64,000 nt of DNA from Saprospiraceae bacterium (GTDB lineage Bacteria > Bacteroidota > Bacteroidia > Chitinophagales > Saprospiraceae): assembly GCA_016710235.1 (NCBI GenBank), contig JADJLG010000001.1:2531501-2595500 (forward strand), written 5' to 3'. A program made the translations under genes and the position numbers. Under the pieces are notes generated by a model. It made no database searches. It saw nothing but the letters and a program-made list of their open reading frames with translations, and was not told where the DNA came from. This document shows positions 19,701 to 26,983 of the stretch, in pieces; the stretch's first letter is position 1; every line of letters begins with the position of its first letter.

Positions 19701-20379
19701 GTTGAGCATGGAAATCGATGAGCAGGAAATGGTAGCAGGAGAAGTATACAAAGTAAACTTCAAGTCAAGCGATTTCCGCAACATCAGTGGATACCAGTTC
19801 ACATTGAAGTTTGACAGTGAGATGTTGAACTTTGAAGGAGTAGAAAGCGGAGTATTGGGTACAACAGAATCCAACTTTGGAACGAACCGCGTGAACGAAG
19901 GAATCTTGACAACGAGCTGGAACAGCGGTACAGGAACAAGCTATGGTAGCGACGAAACATTATTCACAGTAGTATTCCGCAGCGTACGCAGCGGTAAGTT
20001 AAGCGGCATGTTGGCGATCACAAGTGAAGTGACAGCAGCAGAAGCATACGAAGCAAGTGAAGAAGTGAAAGGCGTGAGCTTGAATGCAAGAACAGATCAA
20101 GGAGTAGTAGAGAGTGGAGTATTCGAGTTGTATCAGAACAATCCGAATCCATTCAACAAGGAGACAGTTGTGAGCTACCGATTACCGGAAGCAGGAGCTG
20201 TTAAGTTGAGCATCTACGACGTGACAGGTAAAGTGATCCGAGTGTATGAGATCCAAGGTCAAAAAGGCTTGAATACACAGAAGATCGAGAAATCAGAGTT
20301 GAATGGCGGCGGCGTACTGTACTATCAGTTAGACGCAGCAAACCATACAGCTACGAAGCGCATGGTAGTAGTAGAGTAA
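13783..20379 (+). CDS. Second giant secreted protein (P-domain-like, HYR repeats, dockerin-like, cohesin-like, T9SS type A tail); start region frameshifted
   Basis: About 2198 residues from a TTG at 13783. The better start is the ATG at 13751 (MKELKTFF), which runs into a stop after 17 codons because the T-run at 13769-13773 appears one base short. With six T the frame reads MKELKTFFQYGLVLAIFLSL, then SAQMYGQ, a normal signal peptide. Residues about 20-230 resemble a P/Homo-B jelly-roll (GGDFQLNLRRPNGTY...GQWDLVYTNGWGGETG). An HYR domain near 360-650 is split by an insert of about 210 residues. From nt 15763 the protein is homologous to the first giant. It then has a dockerin-like module (loop DVTNNGKITASD), a cohesin-like region and a T9SS type A tail (FELYQNNPNPFNKET). 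Codon use is strongly biased, suggesting high expression. Surface matrix or adhesin is the inferred role. Confidence 0.88.
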   Translation: MVLAIFLSLSAQMYGQEITFSSQSNQNNCGDVTNPNINDGYGCILPPTVGEVTCSGVGTKATGQATQFRMIVPPLTGGGAPNNYRLTAVGLNFIINSWGGDFQLNLRRPNGTYMNLLNPIGNSSSSNIPVNVTLCDTASRIYPATAGAITGFYRPKTGTVGTSSHLGAGQNCNATPPINSSCSLFDFNPAGTNIGGQWDLVYTNGWGGETGQFTSWSMTFALPEALPNYSGVTNLPLQAGTCTPAPVACATPAPAFAPATVPSSIAFVPALTVSPYNGGTVGTTVVGAPGGRAVQYVILTGPPSAATVPCINMTMTPCPATGIVFTTPGLKHILWRSSLGCGAFDTSYQQINIADLEPPTLVPACPTKPITLNAGPGECQVAWNAPPFMAMDNCPAGQYFGGLNRTGQICRLTNNWQINGGAGAWGVMFDLVNTSGGQLNLQEVSWLPIAANITHNIYYRTAPGPHAPVQATASAWTLCASRVSDRGGQFSGLRDTFELVTGTAYDTLKACDPIIVDSTKVGCLTMAAGETRGIYIHTPGQASSAISIFNDCNTGIFGDANVNTPMHGATYTGGLFTAPFVNSSFGFGNTNWMGHIGYALATSNRVRLVQTCGAPYGPGCFFPIGCTTLCYTASDASGNVTNCTFDVCVNAYANPKRSLSCNDNIQVSLDENCFATIGADDILEGGPYGCYDDYIVEIRNWTTGQLIDRQPAVPGSQVGSQDIGKNYEAKVIDPATGNSCWGHITIEDKLAPELTCPADVTIGCTASTLPSNTGTPVVDENCSSYTLTYRDNVTQGSCALGYDKRIVRTWTAIDGSGNKGSCVQTITVSIGDLNDVLAPSNYDGVPGNKAMLACDAKIDRNKDVTPHEVAPDTCIDGYLLDSVYWRANPTRPNIYLGVGGAAGRRIPRVLGWNCIDDVNDANFGHPSPDDVYYPAHKNWDALNPNCYGPNTHVMWHGTGRPATQCRNFGTVYKDIVIDLAKPGCDAGPIGCYKVLRQWTVMDWCTGKVGGHNQVIKVADVEGPKILYPDSVVATMDVWSCTGIWEVPPAWLVDNCSNEIHYTVEVEDGTVIGNDESGYVVTGLPRGIQNAYIVAEDCCGNITKKIVRLNVLDNVPPVPVCIRNTVVSLVGGVSPGENITKVFAESLDNGSFDNCSPHIYFKVIRMEELLGTINGRLPPTDNRVACNGLNGDDDPDPVFAPGNQVYFDDFTKFCCADAGKTIMVVLRVFDVDPGTGPIHPNRMGRSGPNLQFVGDLFGHYSDCMVEVDVQDKVVPTLVPPPNIVVSCWFWYDFEKLRDPLDPTFGRIVTDLSVRAKVKTNDLVCQRYCVPNTLHNYPGPSAGAVPPNLPAANIACNYYNSLYNPAHPDNKYELVWGFDGYVLGGCNVTVTVTPNDDNVKCGQGVLTRTFTVRTSTGVTLSRQQTIWIVDCDPFYVNPADYCDPNDDIEWPTCISASLPGRVEIDGCGADLSPDNPRLGRPKVMNNADDNCALIAIEYDDEVFTIEPDACLKVIRTWTVIDWCQYDPSRNILTGRWEYQQVIKVRDNDDPVVTQRPYTCEPAVLDNTTGLCLGHIELCADATDNCSPLDWLFWEYKIDLYNDGVGTHSGYDFVVGSLTKRQFDNGEVPKFTHNPYADNPNSPFCASGTYPIGIHKIRWIVEDGCGNIGVRDELFEVKDCKAPTPYCLTGVITVPMPANGCVTIWAKDLDRGSYDNCTPQSRLKFYFDGDTSATSKTICCSDFVANGANDELIVDVEMWVEDLEGNTDYCKTVIIVQDNQDICDDIVDLKGRINGDLRTESNDVTNPVKMELYENGNMMLERTGSPYTFGDLKLATTYVVKPTRTEDPSNGVTTADIVKIQKHILGQEVITSPYKLIAADVTNNGKITASDISEIRKLILGVTSKFATVESWTFVPKSYVFADPTQPWGAPRTATEVFGTQREVKQSDFVAIKMGDLNGNARASNVMSGSVRTSGKLSMEIDEQEMVAGEVYKVNFKSSDFRNISGYQFTLKFDSEMLNFEGVESGVLGTTESNFGTNRVNEGILTTSWNSGTGTSYGSDETLFTVVFRSVRSGKLSGMLAITSEVTAAEAYEASEEVKGVSLNARTDQGVVESGVFELYQNNPNPFNKETVVSYRLPEAGAVKLSIYDVTGKVIRVYEIQGQKGLNTQKIEKSELNGGGVLYYQLDAANHTATKRMVVVE
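14965..15591 (+). other. Domain of about 210 residues nested inside an HYR repeat
   Basis: The first half of an HYR domain (GPGECQVAW...AMDNC) ends at 14964. Its second half resumes near 15592 with RVRLVQTCG, FFPIGCTTLCYTASDASGN and CTFDVCV. Between them lies a separate domain I do not recognise, rich in Gly, Asn and Thr and containing WGVMFDLVNTSGGQLNLQEV and NIYYRTAPG. Confidence 0.65.
15763..20379 (+). repeat. Homologous C-terminal half, copy 2
   Basis: It is collinear with 8293-12890, starting at CNDNIQVSLDENCFATIGAD and running through the sorting tail. The stretch 17622-18429 is nearly identical in DNA to 10134-10940. Elsewhere the two copies differ at many synonymous positions. Confidence 0.9.
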
Positions 20380-20490
20380 TCTACGACGATCAGAGCTAGT
20401 CCGGTGGGACCGAAGGCAACCCAAGCCAAGGATCCGGAAGCCGGCGAGTAGCGAAAAGGAGACAACACGTAGTCCGATACGTGAGATAAG
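20380..20490 (+). ncRNA. GC-rich possible structured RNA or 3' UTR after the second giant gene
   Basis: About 61 of 110 bases are G or C (roughly 55%), far above neighbouring spacers. Short pairings are visible: CACGTA/TACGTG with a six-base loop at 20466-20483, CGGT/ACCG around GGG, GGC/GCC, and CCGG-AAG-CCGG. No long open frame is present. I do not recognise a known RNA family. It ends shortly before the terminator at 20508-20548, so it would be the 3' end of the giant transcript or a processed small RNA. It could instead be a remnant of a mobile element. Confidence 0.35.
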
Positions 20491-20508
20491 TTAAATCGGT
20501 TTTGGGAT

Positions 20509-20548
20509 GGCCTCTCTTCAAGAAATTGAAGGGGGGCTTTTTTTATTT
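20509..20548 (+). terminator. Rho-independent terminator after the second giant gene
   Basis: GCCTCTCTTCAA pairs with TTGAAGGGGGGC (twelve pairs including G-U) around a GAAA loop, and a run of T follows immediately. It ends the transcript of the giant gene and its GC-rich tail. Confidence 0.85.
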
Positions 20549-20611
20549 AGGAAAAGATATTAAGCTTATGATTCAGTTAAAGAGTGGAACTGAATTGATT
20601 ACAAAAGGGTT

Positions 20612-20646
20612 AAAATAAAAAGCCCCGATGGTCAGTCGGGGCATAA
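20612..20646 (-). terminator. Terminator of ftsK
   Basis: On the minus strand GCCCCGA and TCGGGGC form a perfect seven-base stem with a seven-base loop, followed by TTTTTATTTT. It lies about 50 bases beyond the ftsK stop and is convergent with the terminator of the giant gene. Confidence 0.88.
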
Positions 20647-20693
20647 TCTACTATCAATCTCAGTTGGTCAACTACTTGAAAAAAATGTTGGTC

Positions 20694-23195
20694 TTATTTG
20701 TATTTGCTTAGGATCTTATCCAGTTCTATCTCATTGAACACCAGAACCTCTCTCGGCTTGCTTCCTTCCGCTGAACTCACAATGCCAAGGGATTCCATTT
20801 GATCCATAATGCGGCCAGCCCTATTATAGCCAAGCTTTAGTCTTCGCTGGATCATACTTGTACTCCCATGTTGGCTTTGGACTACTAACCTTGCAGCTTC
20901 TTCCAACATATCGTCCATATCTCCAGCGGACAAATTACCCCCTTCTTGGTCATCTTGATTTTCACCTTTGTACTCTGGCAAGAAGTAAGGACTTGCATAT
21001 CCTTGCTGATTGCTGATGTGTTTAATCACTCTTTCAACTTCTGGTGTGTCTACAAAAGCGCACTGTAATCGTATGATGTCTGAACCGACACTATAAAGTA
21101 AATCACCTCGGCCAATTAACCTTTCAGCACCACCATAATCTAAAATTGTCCTTGAGTCAATATTTGAAGAAACTTTGAATGCAATTCGACCAGGAAAGTT
21201 GGCTTTGATCAATCCGGTAATGATTTTGACTGAAGGCCGCTGAGTAGCAATGATTAAATGTATCCCTACGGCTCTAGCTAATTGGGCTAATCGGCCGATT
21301 GGAAGTTCAACTTCTTTGCCGGCGGTCATGATCAGATCAGCAAATTCATCGATAATGAGCACGATATAGGGTAAAAATTTGTGCCCTTTTTCCGGATTGA
21401 GCTTTCTGTTTTTAAATTTTTCGTTGTATTCCAACAAGTTTCTGACTCTCGCTGCTTTCAATAACTCATACCTTTGATCCATTTCAATGCAAAGTGAATT
21501 GAGCGTATAAATTACTTTGGAAGTATCCGTGATTATTGCTTCATCTGAATTTGGAAGTTGAGCCAAGTAGTGTTTATAAATTTCAGAATAAATGGGTAAT
21601 TCCACTTTTTTGGGGTCAATCAAAACTAACTTCACCTCTGAAGGATGTTTGCGGTAGAGCAAAGACATTAATATCGAATTAATACCAACTGATTTACCTT
21701 GACCGGTTGCTCCCGCTATCAATAAATGGGGCATTTTGGTCAGATCTGCGACAACTACTTCATTCGAAATGTTTTTTCCAAGCGCTAACGGCAACTCTAA
21801 TTTTGAGTCGTTAAATCTCTCGGACTTGAGCAGTTCCTTTAATGGTACGATTTGTTTGTTTTTGTTTGCGACTTCAATGCCTATAGTACCTCTGCCAGGA
21901 ATTGGTGCTATGATTCTAATGCCTTGAGCTGACAAGCTTAATGCAATATCATCTTCCAAGCTTTTGATCCTGGATATTCTTACTCCAGGAGCCGGAACAA
22001 TTTCGTATAATGTTACGGTTGGACCGATAGTTACCTTAATTTTCTGAATCTCTATCTTGTAATGTTGGAGTGTTGCAATGATTTGATTGGAATTTGCTTC
22101 TAATTCAGATCGATCGACTTCATTTTTTTGGTCGCTGTAATCTTGGAGGAGCTCCAGGCCAGGCATCTTGAACGATCTTAAGTCAAGGGTTGGATCAAAG
22201 GGTTCCATAGAATCAGAACTCCACCCGTCCTCCTCTTGAAGGACGGATGATTCTGACGCCATAGGCACGTTTTGTTCTGTATCTTGATCTGAAGTTGAAG
22301 TCAGTGGAGTATCGTTTATTTCTAATGCGAGAATCTTGGATGCAGCTCCCGTTGAGCTTGGTATTTCATTAATAAAATTTGTAAGTTCATGGGTGTCTCC
22401 TGTAGAGTGGACGAAACCAAGCTTTTCTGCATGATAATCTGAAAAATCAACAGGTCCATCCACAGAGTCTTCCTTTGTATCCATCGACGTATGTACCGAC
22501 ATGGATTTTGCCATGTCAGATTTATCTGATCCGGCGCTTTTTTCGGATTTGAACGAAAGCCAATTGGGTGACCAGAAACTACTCAGAGACGAAGATCCTG
22601 AAGTTTGTAATTGTAATGCTTGTAAGCTAGGGTTGAAGTACCAAACAAACAACGATATCAACCCGAAAATCAGTGAAATGCCAAGTCCAATGTCACCGAC
22701 AAAACTGGATAATAATCTGCAAGAATTATGTCCAAAAGAGCCTCCCATTGGAAAATTTGACCATTGGCCCACGAAGCTGAGAATCATCGAAAGAAGGGCA
22801 GTTATCACTACACTATGTGTAAAAAATCTGAGGAATTGTATCCATTCATTTCTATACAGAAACCTGAATCCCAAGTGGATCAGAACAGGTATGAATAGGT
22901 ACCCTGCTAATCCAAATCCATAATAGAAAAACATATGGGAAACAAAGGCTCCCAAGCGACCCAACCAGTTTTCTACGCTTATACCGGACTTAAATAGGAT
23001 GTGCCAAGAATAATGCATGACTTTGTCTTGGTCAGATTTCCAGCTAAATAAATATGAAGTAAATGAAATGCTGAGAAAGATGGCTAACATGAAACACAAC
23101 ATCGCAAGGATCTTCGTCAGTCTATCATCAGACTTCCATTTGAGCAATGATTCCAATATGGAACCCTGGCTCGATTTTTTCCTAGATTTCGCCAT
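20694..23195 (-). CDS. ftsK: FtsK/SpoIIIE DNA translocase
   Basis: An 833-residue protein. The N-terminal 200 residues contain about four membrane segments. A variable acidic linker follows. The RecA-like motor has Walker A GATGQGKS near residue 500 and Walker B VLIIDEFADL near residue 617. The last 65 residues are the winged-helix gamma domain (MIQRRLKLGYNRAGRIMDQM). FtsK pumps chromosome DNA at the division septum and, where Xer/dif exists, helps resolve dimers. Length and domain order are normal for Bacteroidota. It is transcribed alone, with its own terminator, and is divergent from the saccharopine dehydrogenase-like gene across an AT-rich gap. High confidence. Confidence 0.96.
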   Translation of the reverse strand: MAKSRKKSSQGSILESLLKWKSDDRLTKILAMLCFMLAIFLSISFTSYLFSWKSDQDKVMHYSWHILFKSGISVENWLGRLGAFVSHMFFYYGFGLAGYLFIPVLIHLGFRFLYRNEWIQFLRFFTHSVVITALLSMILSFVGQWSNFPMGGSFGHNSCRLLSSFVGDIGLGISLIFGLISLFVWYFNPSLQALQLQTSGSSSLSSFWSPNWLSFKSEKSAGSDKSDMAKSMSVHTSMDTKEDSVDGPVDFSDYHAEKLGFVHSTGDTHELTNFINEIPSSTGAASKILALEINDTPLTSTSDQDTEQNVPMASESSVLQEEDGWSSDSMEPFDPTLDLRSFKMPGLELLQDYSDQKNEVDRSELEANSNQIIATLQHYKIEIQKIKVTIGPTVTLYEIVPAPGVRISRIKSLEDDIALSLSAQGIRIIAPIPGRGTIGIEVANKNKQIVPLKELLKSERFNDSKLELPLALGKNISNEVVVADLTKMPHLLIAGATGQGKSVGINSILMSLLYRKHPSEVKLVLIDPKKVELPIYSEIYKHYLAQLPNSDEAIITDTSKVIYTLNSLCIEMDQRYELLKAARVRNLLEYNEKFKNRKLNPEKGHKFLPYIVLIIDEFADLIMTAGKEVELPIGRLAQLARAVGIHLIIATQRPSVKIITGLIKANFPGRIAFKVSSNIDSRTILDYGGAERLIGRGDLLYSVGSDIIRLQCAFVDTPEVERVIKHISNQQGYASPYFLPEYKGENQDDQEGGNLSAGDMDDMLEEAARLVVQSQHGSTSMIQRRLKLGYNRAGRIMDQMESLGIVSSAEGSKPREVLVFNEIELDKILSKYK

Positions 23196-23449
23196 AACTG
23201 AATAGTAGATTGAATATTAAACCGGGCGCTAAGGTAAATGCATTTTTGATATTAAGAAAAATTATAACATATTTTTTTCTAATAATCTTATGTTTATACA
23301 TTATAAAAAATCATAATATGTATAAAAAAGATTATATATGTAAATTATTAAATGTGTAATGGATTCTTCATGAATGCTTTTTCTCACGGTGCAACAGAAC
23401 AAAAGACCCGTTTATTCGTTTTTGTGATTAAATACAATTCAGGAAAAAA

Positions 23450-24631
23450 ATGAGTCAGATGTACAGTAAGCATAAGGTTATAGTTGCCGGAGCAGGGGGG
23501 ATAGGAAGAGCTGTTGCTCTGATTTTAGCTGAAAGACCTGAATTGGATACCGACATTTTCATCGGTGACCTTAACTTAGAAGCCAGCAAATCGGTGGCAG
23601 AATGGGTCATTGCCGGTACTTCTACACTTTCAGTAGTTGAAGGATTCCAAATACCTTTGAAAGGAGAGACGGAAGAAATGAGCTATATATTTGGATCTGC
23701 CGATATTATTCTGGACTGCCTTCCTGGTTCTGAAGCTCCTAGATTGGCCGCATTGGCAATGAAATATAAATTACACTATGTCAATCTTACGGAATACGTG
23801 AAGGAAACTTCTCAAATTCTGGAAATGGCTAAGAATGCGGACACCGGCTTTATCTTGCAGACCGGTTTGGCTCCCGGCTATATCAATGTACTTGCCCATT
23901 CTTTATACAAACAGTTCGTCTCAAGGTATGGGACAGATGTAGATTCCGTCGAAATGAAGGTTGGTGCTTTGACAAAAACAGCAAAAAGCCCTCACTATTA
24001 TGGTTTTACTTGGAGTCCTATTGGAGTTGCAACTGAGTATGTAAAAGACTCTATTGTTATACAGGAAGGCAAAAAATGTCGTGTACCTGCATTGTCTCAA
24101 ACAACTGAGCTTATTTTGGACGGTGTTCTTTATGAAGATGACTTTACTTCTGGAGGAGCTGCCGATTTGCCCGATTATTTTGAAGGTAAGGTTCAATCTC
24201 TATCTTATAAAACAATAAGATACCCGGGACATTATGCCTGGGTGAAAAAGCTTGTTTCCGAATTGACTGTAGAAGACTCTCCAGAAAGCCAACTCCTGTC
24301 AAAGATGGAAAAGTCTGTGCCACATGTAGAAGACGATTTTATTATTTATTATGCATCGATAACGGGTAGGGATCCTCAGGGAGTATTGCACATGATAGAG
24401 AAATGTAATCGTATTGACGCTATGAAAATTGGAAATTTCAAACTGAAGGCGATTCAGGTAAGTACAGCAGTCCCTATGCTTGAATCTGCAAGAATGTTGC
24501 TTTCAGGAAAATATAAAGGCACCATATTACAGTCCCAAATCGATGTGGATGATTTTCTGAATGGACCATTTGTTCAAATGGTTTATGGTAACAGAAAATC
24601 TTCAGAAAGGTATAAAGCTGATTTGGTTTAA
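23450..24631 (+). CDS. Saccharopine dehydrogenase-like NAD(P)-binding enzyme
   Basis: A 393-residue protein beginning with a Rossmann fold (VIVAGAGGIGRAVALILAE, then an acidic D in IFIGDLN). The middle and C-terminal parts resemble the saccharopine reductase/dehydrogenase family (ILQTGLAPGYINVLAHSLY, VEMKVGALTKT). These enzymes act on saccharopine in lysine metabolism, or on related amino-acid conjugates such as carboxyspermidine. No lysine-degradation neighbour is present, so the substrate is not fixed. It is convergent with the GH3 gene, only 11 bases apart. The ATG at 23450 has a purine-rich leader (aggaaaaaa). Confidence 0.82.
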   Translation: MSQMYSKHKVIVAGAGGIGRAVALILAERPELDTDIFIGDLNLEASKSVAEWVIAGTSTLSVVEGFQIPLKGETEEMSYIFGSADIILDCLPGSEAPRLAALAMKYKLHYVNLTEYVKETSQILEMAKNADTGFILQTGLAPGYINVLAHSLYKQFVSRYGTDVDSVEMKVGALTKTAKSPHYYGFTWSPIGVATEYVKDSIVIQEGKKCRVPALSQTTELILDGVLYEDDFTSGGAADLPDYFEGKVQSLSYKTIRYPGHYAWVKKLVSELTVEDSPESQLLSKMEKSVPHVEDDFIIYYASITGRDPQGVLHMIEKCNRIDAMKIGNFKLKAIQVSTAVPMLESARMLLSGKYKGTILQSQIDVDDFLNGPFVQMVYGNRKSSERYKADLV

Positions 24632-24642
24632 TTTCATCTCTT

Positions 24643-26148
24643 TCAAATAACGAAATTGCTCATGGATTGAGCAACCATCCGATCATTGTTCAAACGTGGG
24701 ACTTTAAATTGTTCCCCATATTTATTTACACTGACCAAATATGTTTTGAAGCCATCTTTTTTGATCCTACGAATTTTGAGTTTATCCAAAATTTTATTTT
24801 CAATTAGATCTTTGTAATAACTGTTTTTATTTTGTAATGTGGAGTCAATAAATTCGGCAATGGCATCTATTGGGATGGAGATATTTACATCTTTGAATTC
24901 AATAAGCCATTCATGGTATGGAAGGTGTTGATCGCTAGGATTTACCTGGGGAGCAACGCAATATTCAGTAATTTGAAAACCAAATTTTTTTTGTGCTTCA
25001 GTGATCGCTTCATCAATTTCGCTTGCAATGACATGTTCTCCGAAAGCTGAAATGTATTGACTTACCCTTCCAGTTACCTTGATTTTGTATGGTTGAAGAC
25101 TCGTAAACCTTACCACATCACCGATGGAATAGGCCCACAATCCTGCGTTAGAGGAAATTACAATTGCGTAATCTTGATGGAGTTCAACTTCCTGAAGACA
25201 GAGTCTAGGTGGTTGGTTTAAACTAAAGTCTCTTAATGGGATAAATTCATAAAAAATACCAGAGCTGGTATTTAATAATAAGCCCTCATCATTCATGTCG
25301 TTTTGATAAGCGAAGAATCCTTCGCTTGCTGGATAGGTTTCAAGAAGTTGAACAGGCTTGCCTATTAATTGGTGGATTCTATTTTCATAAGGTTTATAAT
25401 TTACACCACCATGTATATATAATTCCAGATTCGGAAATACTTCAGATATTGATTTTGCATTTGTAATTTCCAAAATTCTTTCTAATAGCATTTGGATCCA
25501 AGGAGGAATGCCACTGATCACCCTAAGGTCTGTAGGGAGAATTTGGGCTATCATTTTATCCACCTTGACATCCCAGTTTGGTTCACAGTTTACTTCCCAG
25601 TCCGGTAGCTTGTTTTTTTGGAACCACACTGGAATTTCATGGTTGACTATTCCACTCAATCTCCCGGTTAAAACACCATTTAGATTTTCTAATTCAGGGC
25701 TTCCGGAAAGGAAAAGCATCTTCCCTTGGAAAGTATCTGAATTTTGATTTTTTGACACATAGGCAAAGAGTGCGTTTCGTGCGGATTCAATATGATTGGA
25801 AATACTCTCCTTTGTTATTGGAATGTATTTTGCTCCTGAAGTTGTGCCAGATGTTTTGGCAAAGTATTTTGGTTTGCCTGGCCATAAAACATTAATTTCA
25901 CCCGACTTGGTTCTTTCAAAATAGGGCCGTAATGCTTCATAATCTTTAACTGGAACCTGAGTTTTAAAATCATCATAGGTATGGATAGATTCAAACCTAT
26001 GATCTTTTCCAAATGATGTTTGCCTTGCTTTTTTGACGATCGATTTGAAGATTTTTACTTGGTTTTGTCGTGCTTTTTTCGATTTTGATAATTCTGTTGC
26101 AGTAATTTTCTTAGCAACAAGTCGCAACACCTGAGAATAGATTTTCAT
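24643..26148 (-). CDS. GH3 family acyl-adenylate / acid-amido synthetase-like protein
   Basis: A 501-residue protein of the GH3 auxin-responsive promoter family. Visible marks are FAKTSGTTSGAKYIPIT near residue 100 (phosphate-binding loop of the adenylating fold), YPASEGFFAYQND, and YAIVISSNAGLWAYSIGDVV, then VTGRVSQYISAFGEHV before a small C-terminal domain. Plant members conjugate amino acids to hormone acids. The bacterial role is not established. The gene lies 37 bases after lolA on the same strand and probably shares its transcript, hinting at an envelope or lipid-related substrate, but that is inference. Confidence 0.88.
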   Translation of the reverse strand: MKIYSQVLRLVAKKITATELSKSKKARQNQVKIFKSIVKKARQTSFGKDHRFESIHTYDDFKTQVPVKDYEALRPYFERTKSGEINVLWPGKPKYFAKTSGTTSGAKYIPITKESISNHIESARNALFAYVSKNQNSDTFQGKMLFLSGSPELENLNGVLTGRLSGIVNHEIPVWFQKNKLPDWEVNCEPNWDVKVDKMIAQILPTDLRVISGIPPWIQMLLERILEITNAKSISEVFPNLELYIHGGVNYKPYENRIHQLIGKPVQLLETYPASEGFFAYQNDMNDEGLLLNTSSGIFYEFIPLRDFSLNQPPRLCLQEVELHQDYAIVISSNAGLWAYSIGDVVRFTSLQPYKIKVTGRVSQYISAFGEHVIASEIDEAITEAQKKFGFQITEYCVAPQVNPSDQHLPYHEWLIEFKDVNISIPIDAIAEFIDSTLQNKNSYYKDLIENKILDKLKIRRIKKDGFKTYLVSVNKYGEQFKVPRLNNDRMVAQSMSNFVI

Positions 26149-26185
26149 AGTGTAAAATTAATTTGAATAATTAGTCCTAGTGTGT

Positions 26186-26815
26186 TTATTCTCTTAAATC
26201 TTCAATATGTGCTGCTTTAAACTGGCTTGCATCAAAGTGAAATGTGTTATCATTACTGCTTGATTTGATGAGCTTTTTAAATTGAATTGAGATACGGTTC
26301 CCATTTTTTTCAAAAAATTCTATTTTAGAGATGGAATTATCATTTGGCTGGTAGTATAATTTTATTTTGAAAACATTGTCTTTTATGTTAGTTGGTTTGA
26401 AGTCTATCACTTTTAAGATGATGCCATTTAACTTTTCTTGAGCTAACATTCTATTTGCATATTTTGAAGAGTTCAACAATGCTATCAATGCCGAAGGGTT
26501 GAATTTAACTTCTGTTGAAGCAGGACGAGTAATCTGGATTTCATTTTGTTTTTTGAGAAAAGTATATTGGTCTTTTCCATCAAAAATGATTTCTTGCTCG
26601 TGCAATTGAATTCTGTACATTTCCGTTTTAAAAGTGACTTTACCTTCATAATTCTGTTCTTTTTCTTCTGGAGTTTTTATCGTGTATTTAAAGCTTTGCT
26701 CCATAGCCACTTTTGTATTATACGTAGAACTCAGCTTGTCGAGAATTCTTTTAGCTTCAGGATCATTTTGAAGGAGTAGCCATGTTAAGGAAAATATATA
26801 GCTGATGAATATCAT
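26186..26815 (-). CDS. LolA-type outer-membrane lipoprotein carrier
   Basis: A 209-residue protein with an N-terminal hydrophobic segment, then the LolA-like pattern (AKRILDKLSSTYNT, FKYTIKTPEEKEQNYEGKV, FKTEMYRIQL..E.IFDGK..Y) and C-terminal FHFDASQFKAAHIEDLRE. LolA carries lipoproteins through the periplasm from LolCDE to the outer membrane. In many Bacteroidota it is adjacent to ftsK; here two other genes lie between. The start gives only a short n-region before the hydrophobic stretch, as usual for this family. Likely co-transcribed with the GH3 gene. Confidence 0.82.
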   Translation of the reverse strand: MIFISYIFSLTWLLLQNDPEAKRILDKLSSTYNTKVAMEQSFKYTIKTPEEKEQNYEGKVTFKTEMYRIQLHEQEIIFDGKDQYTFLKKQNEIQITRPASTEVKFNPSALIALLNSSKYANRMLAQEKLNGIILKVIDFKPTNIKDNVFKIKLYYQPNDNSISKIEFFEKNGNRISIQFKKLIKSSSNDNTFHFDASQFKAAHIEDLRE

Positions 26816-26983
26816 AAATTATGTTTATGAATTGGACAGTAAATCAGTATCAAAGATAAATTCTTCTTTGTTAAAAGAAGGTTAAATGGATTGTATTCAA
26901 CTCTTTAGGTGTTGCCGAACAAAATTTTGGCACTATGATTATTATGGAATATAATAATTACTTTTACCGCTTCAATCAAAATC

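Noticed and set aside
22501..22923. 140-codon plus-strand frame antisense to ftsK
   Set aside because: It lies across the ftsK membrane region and linker, whose sense translation is well supported.
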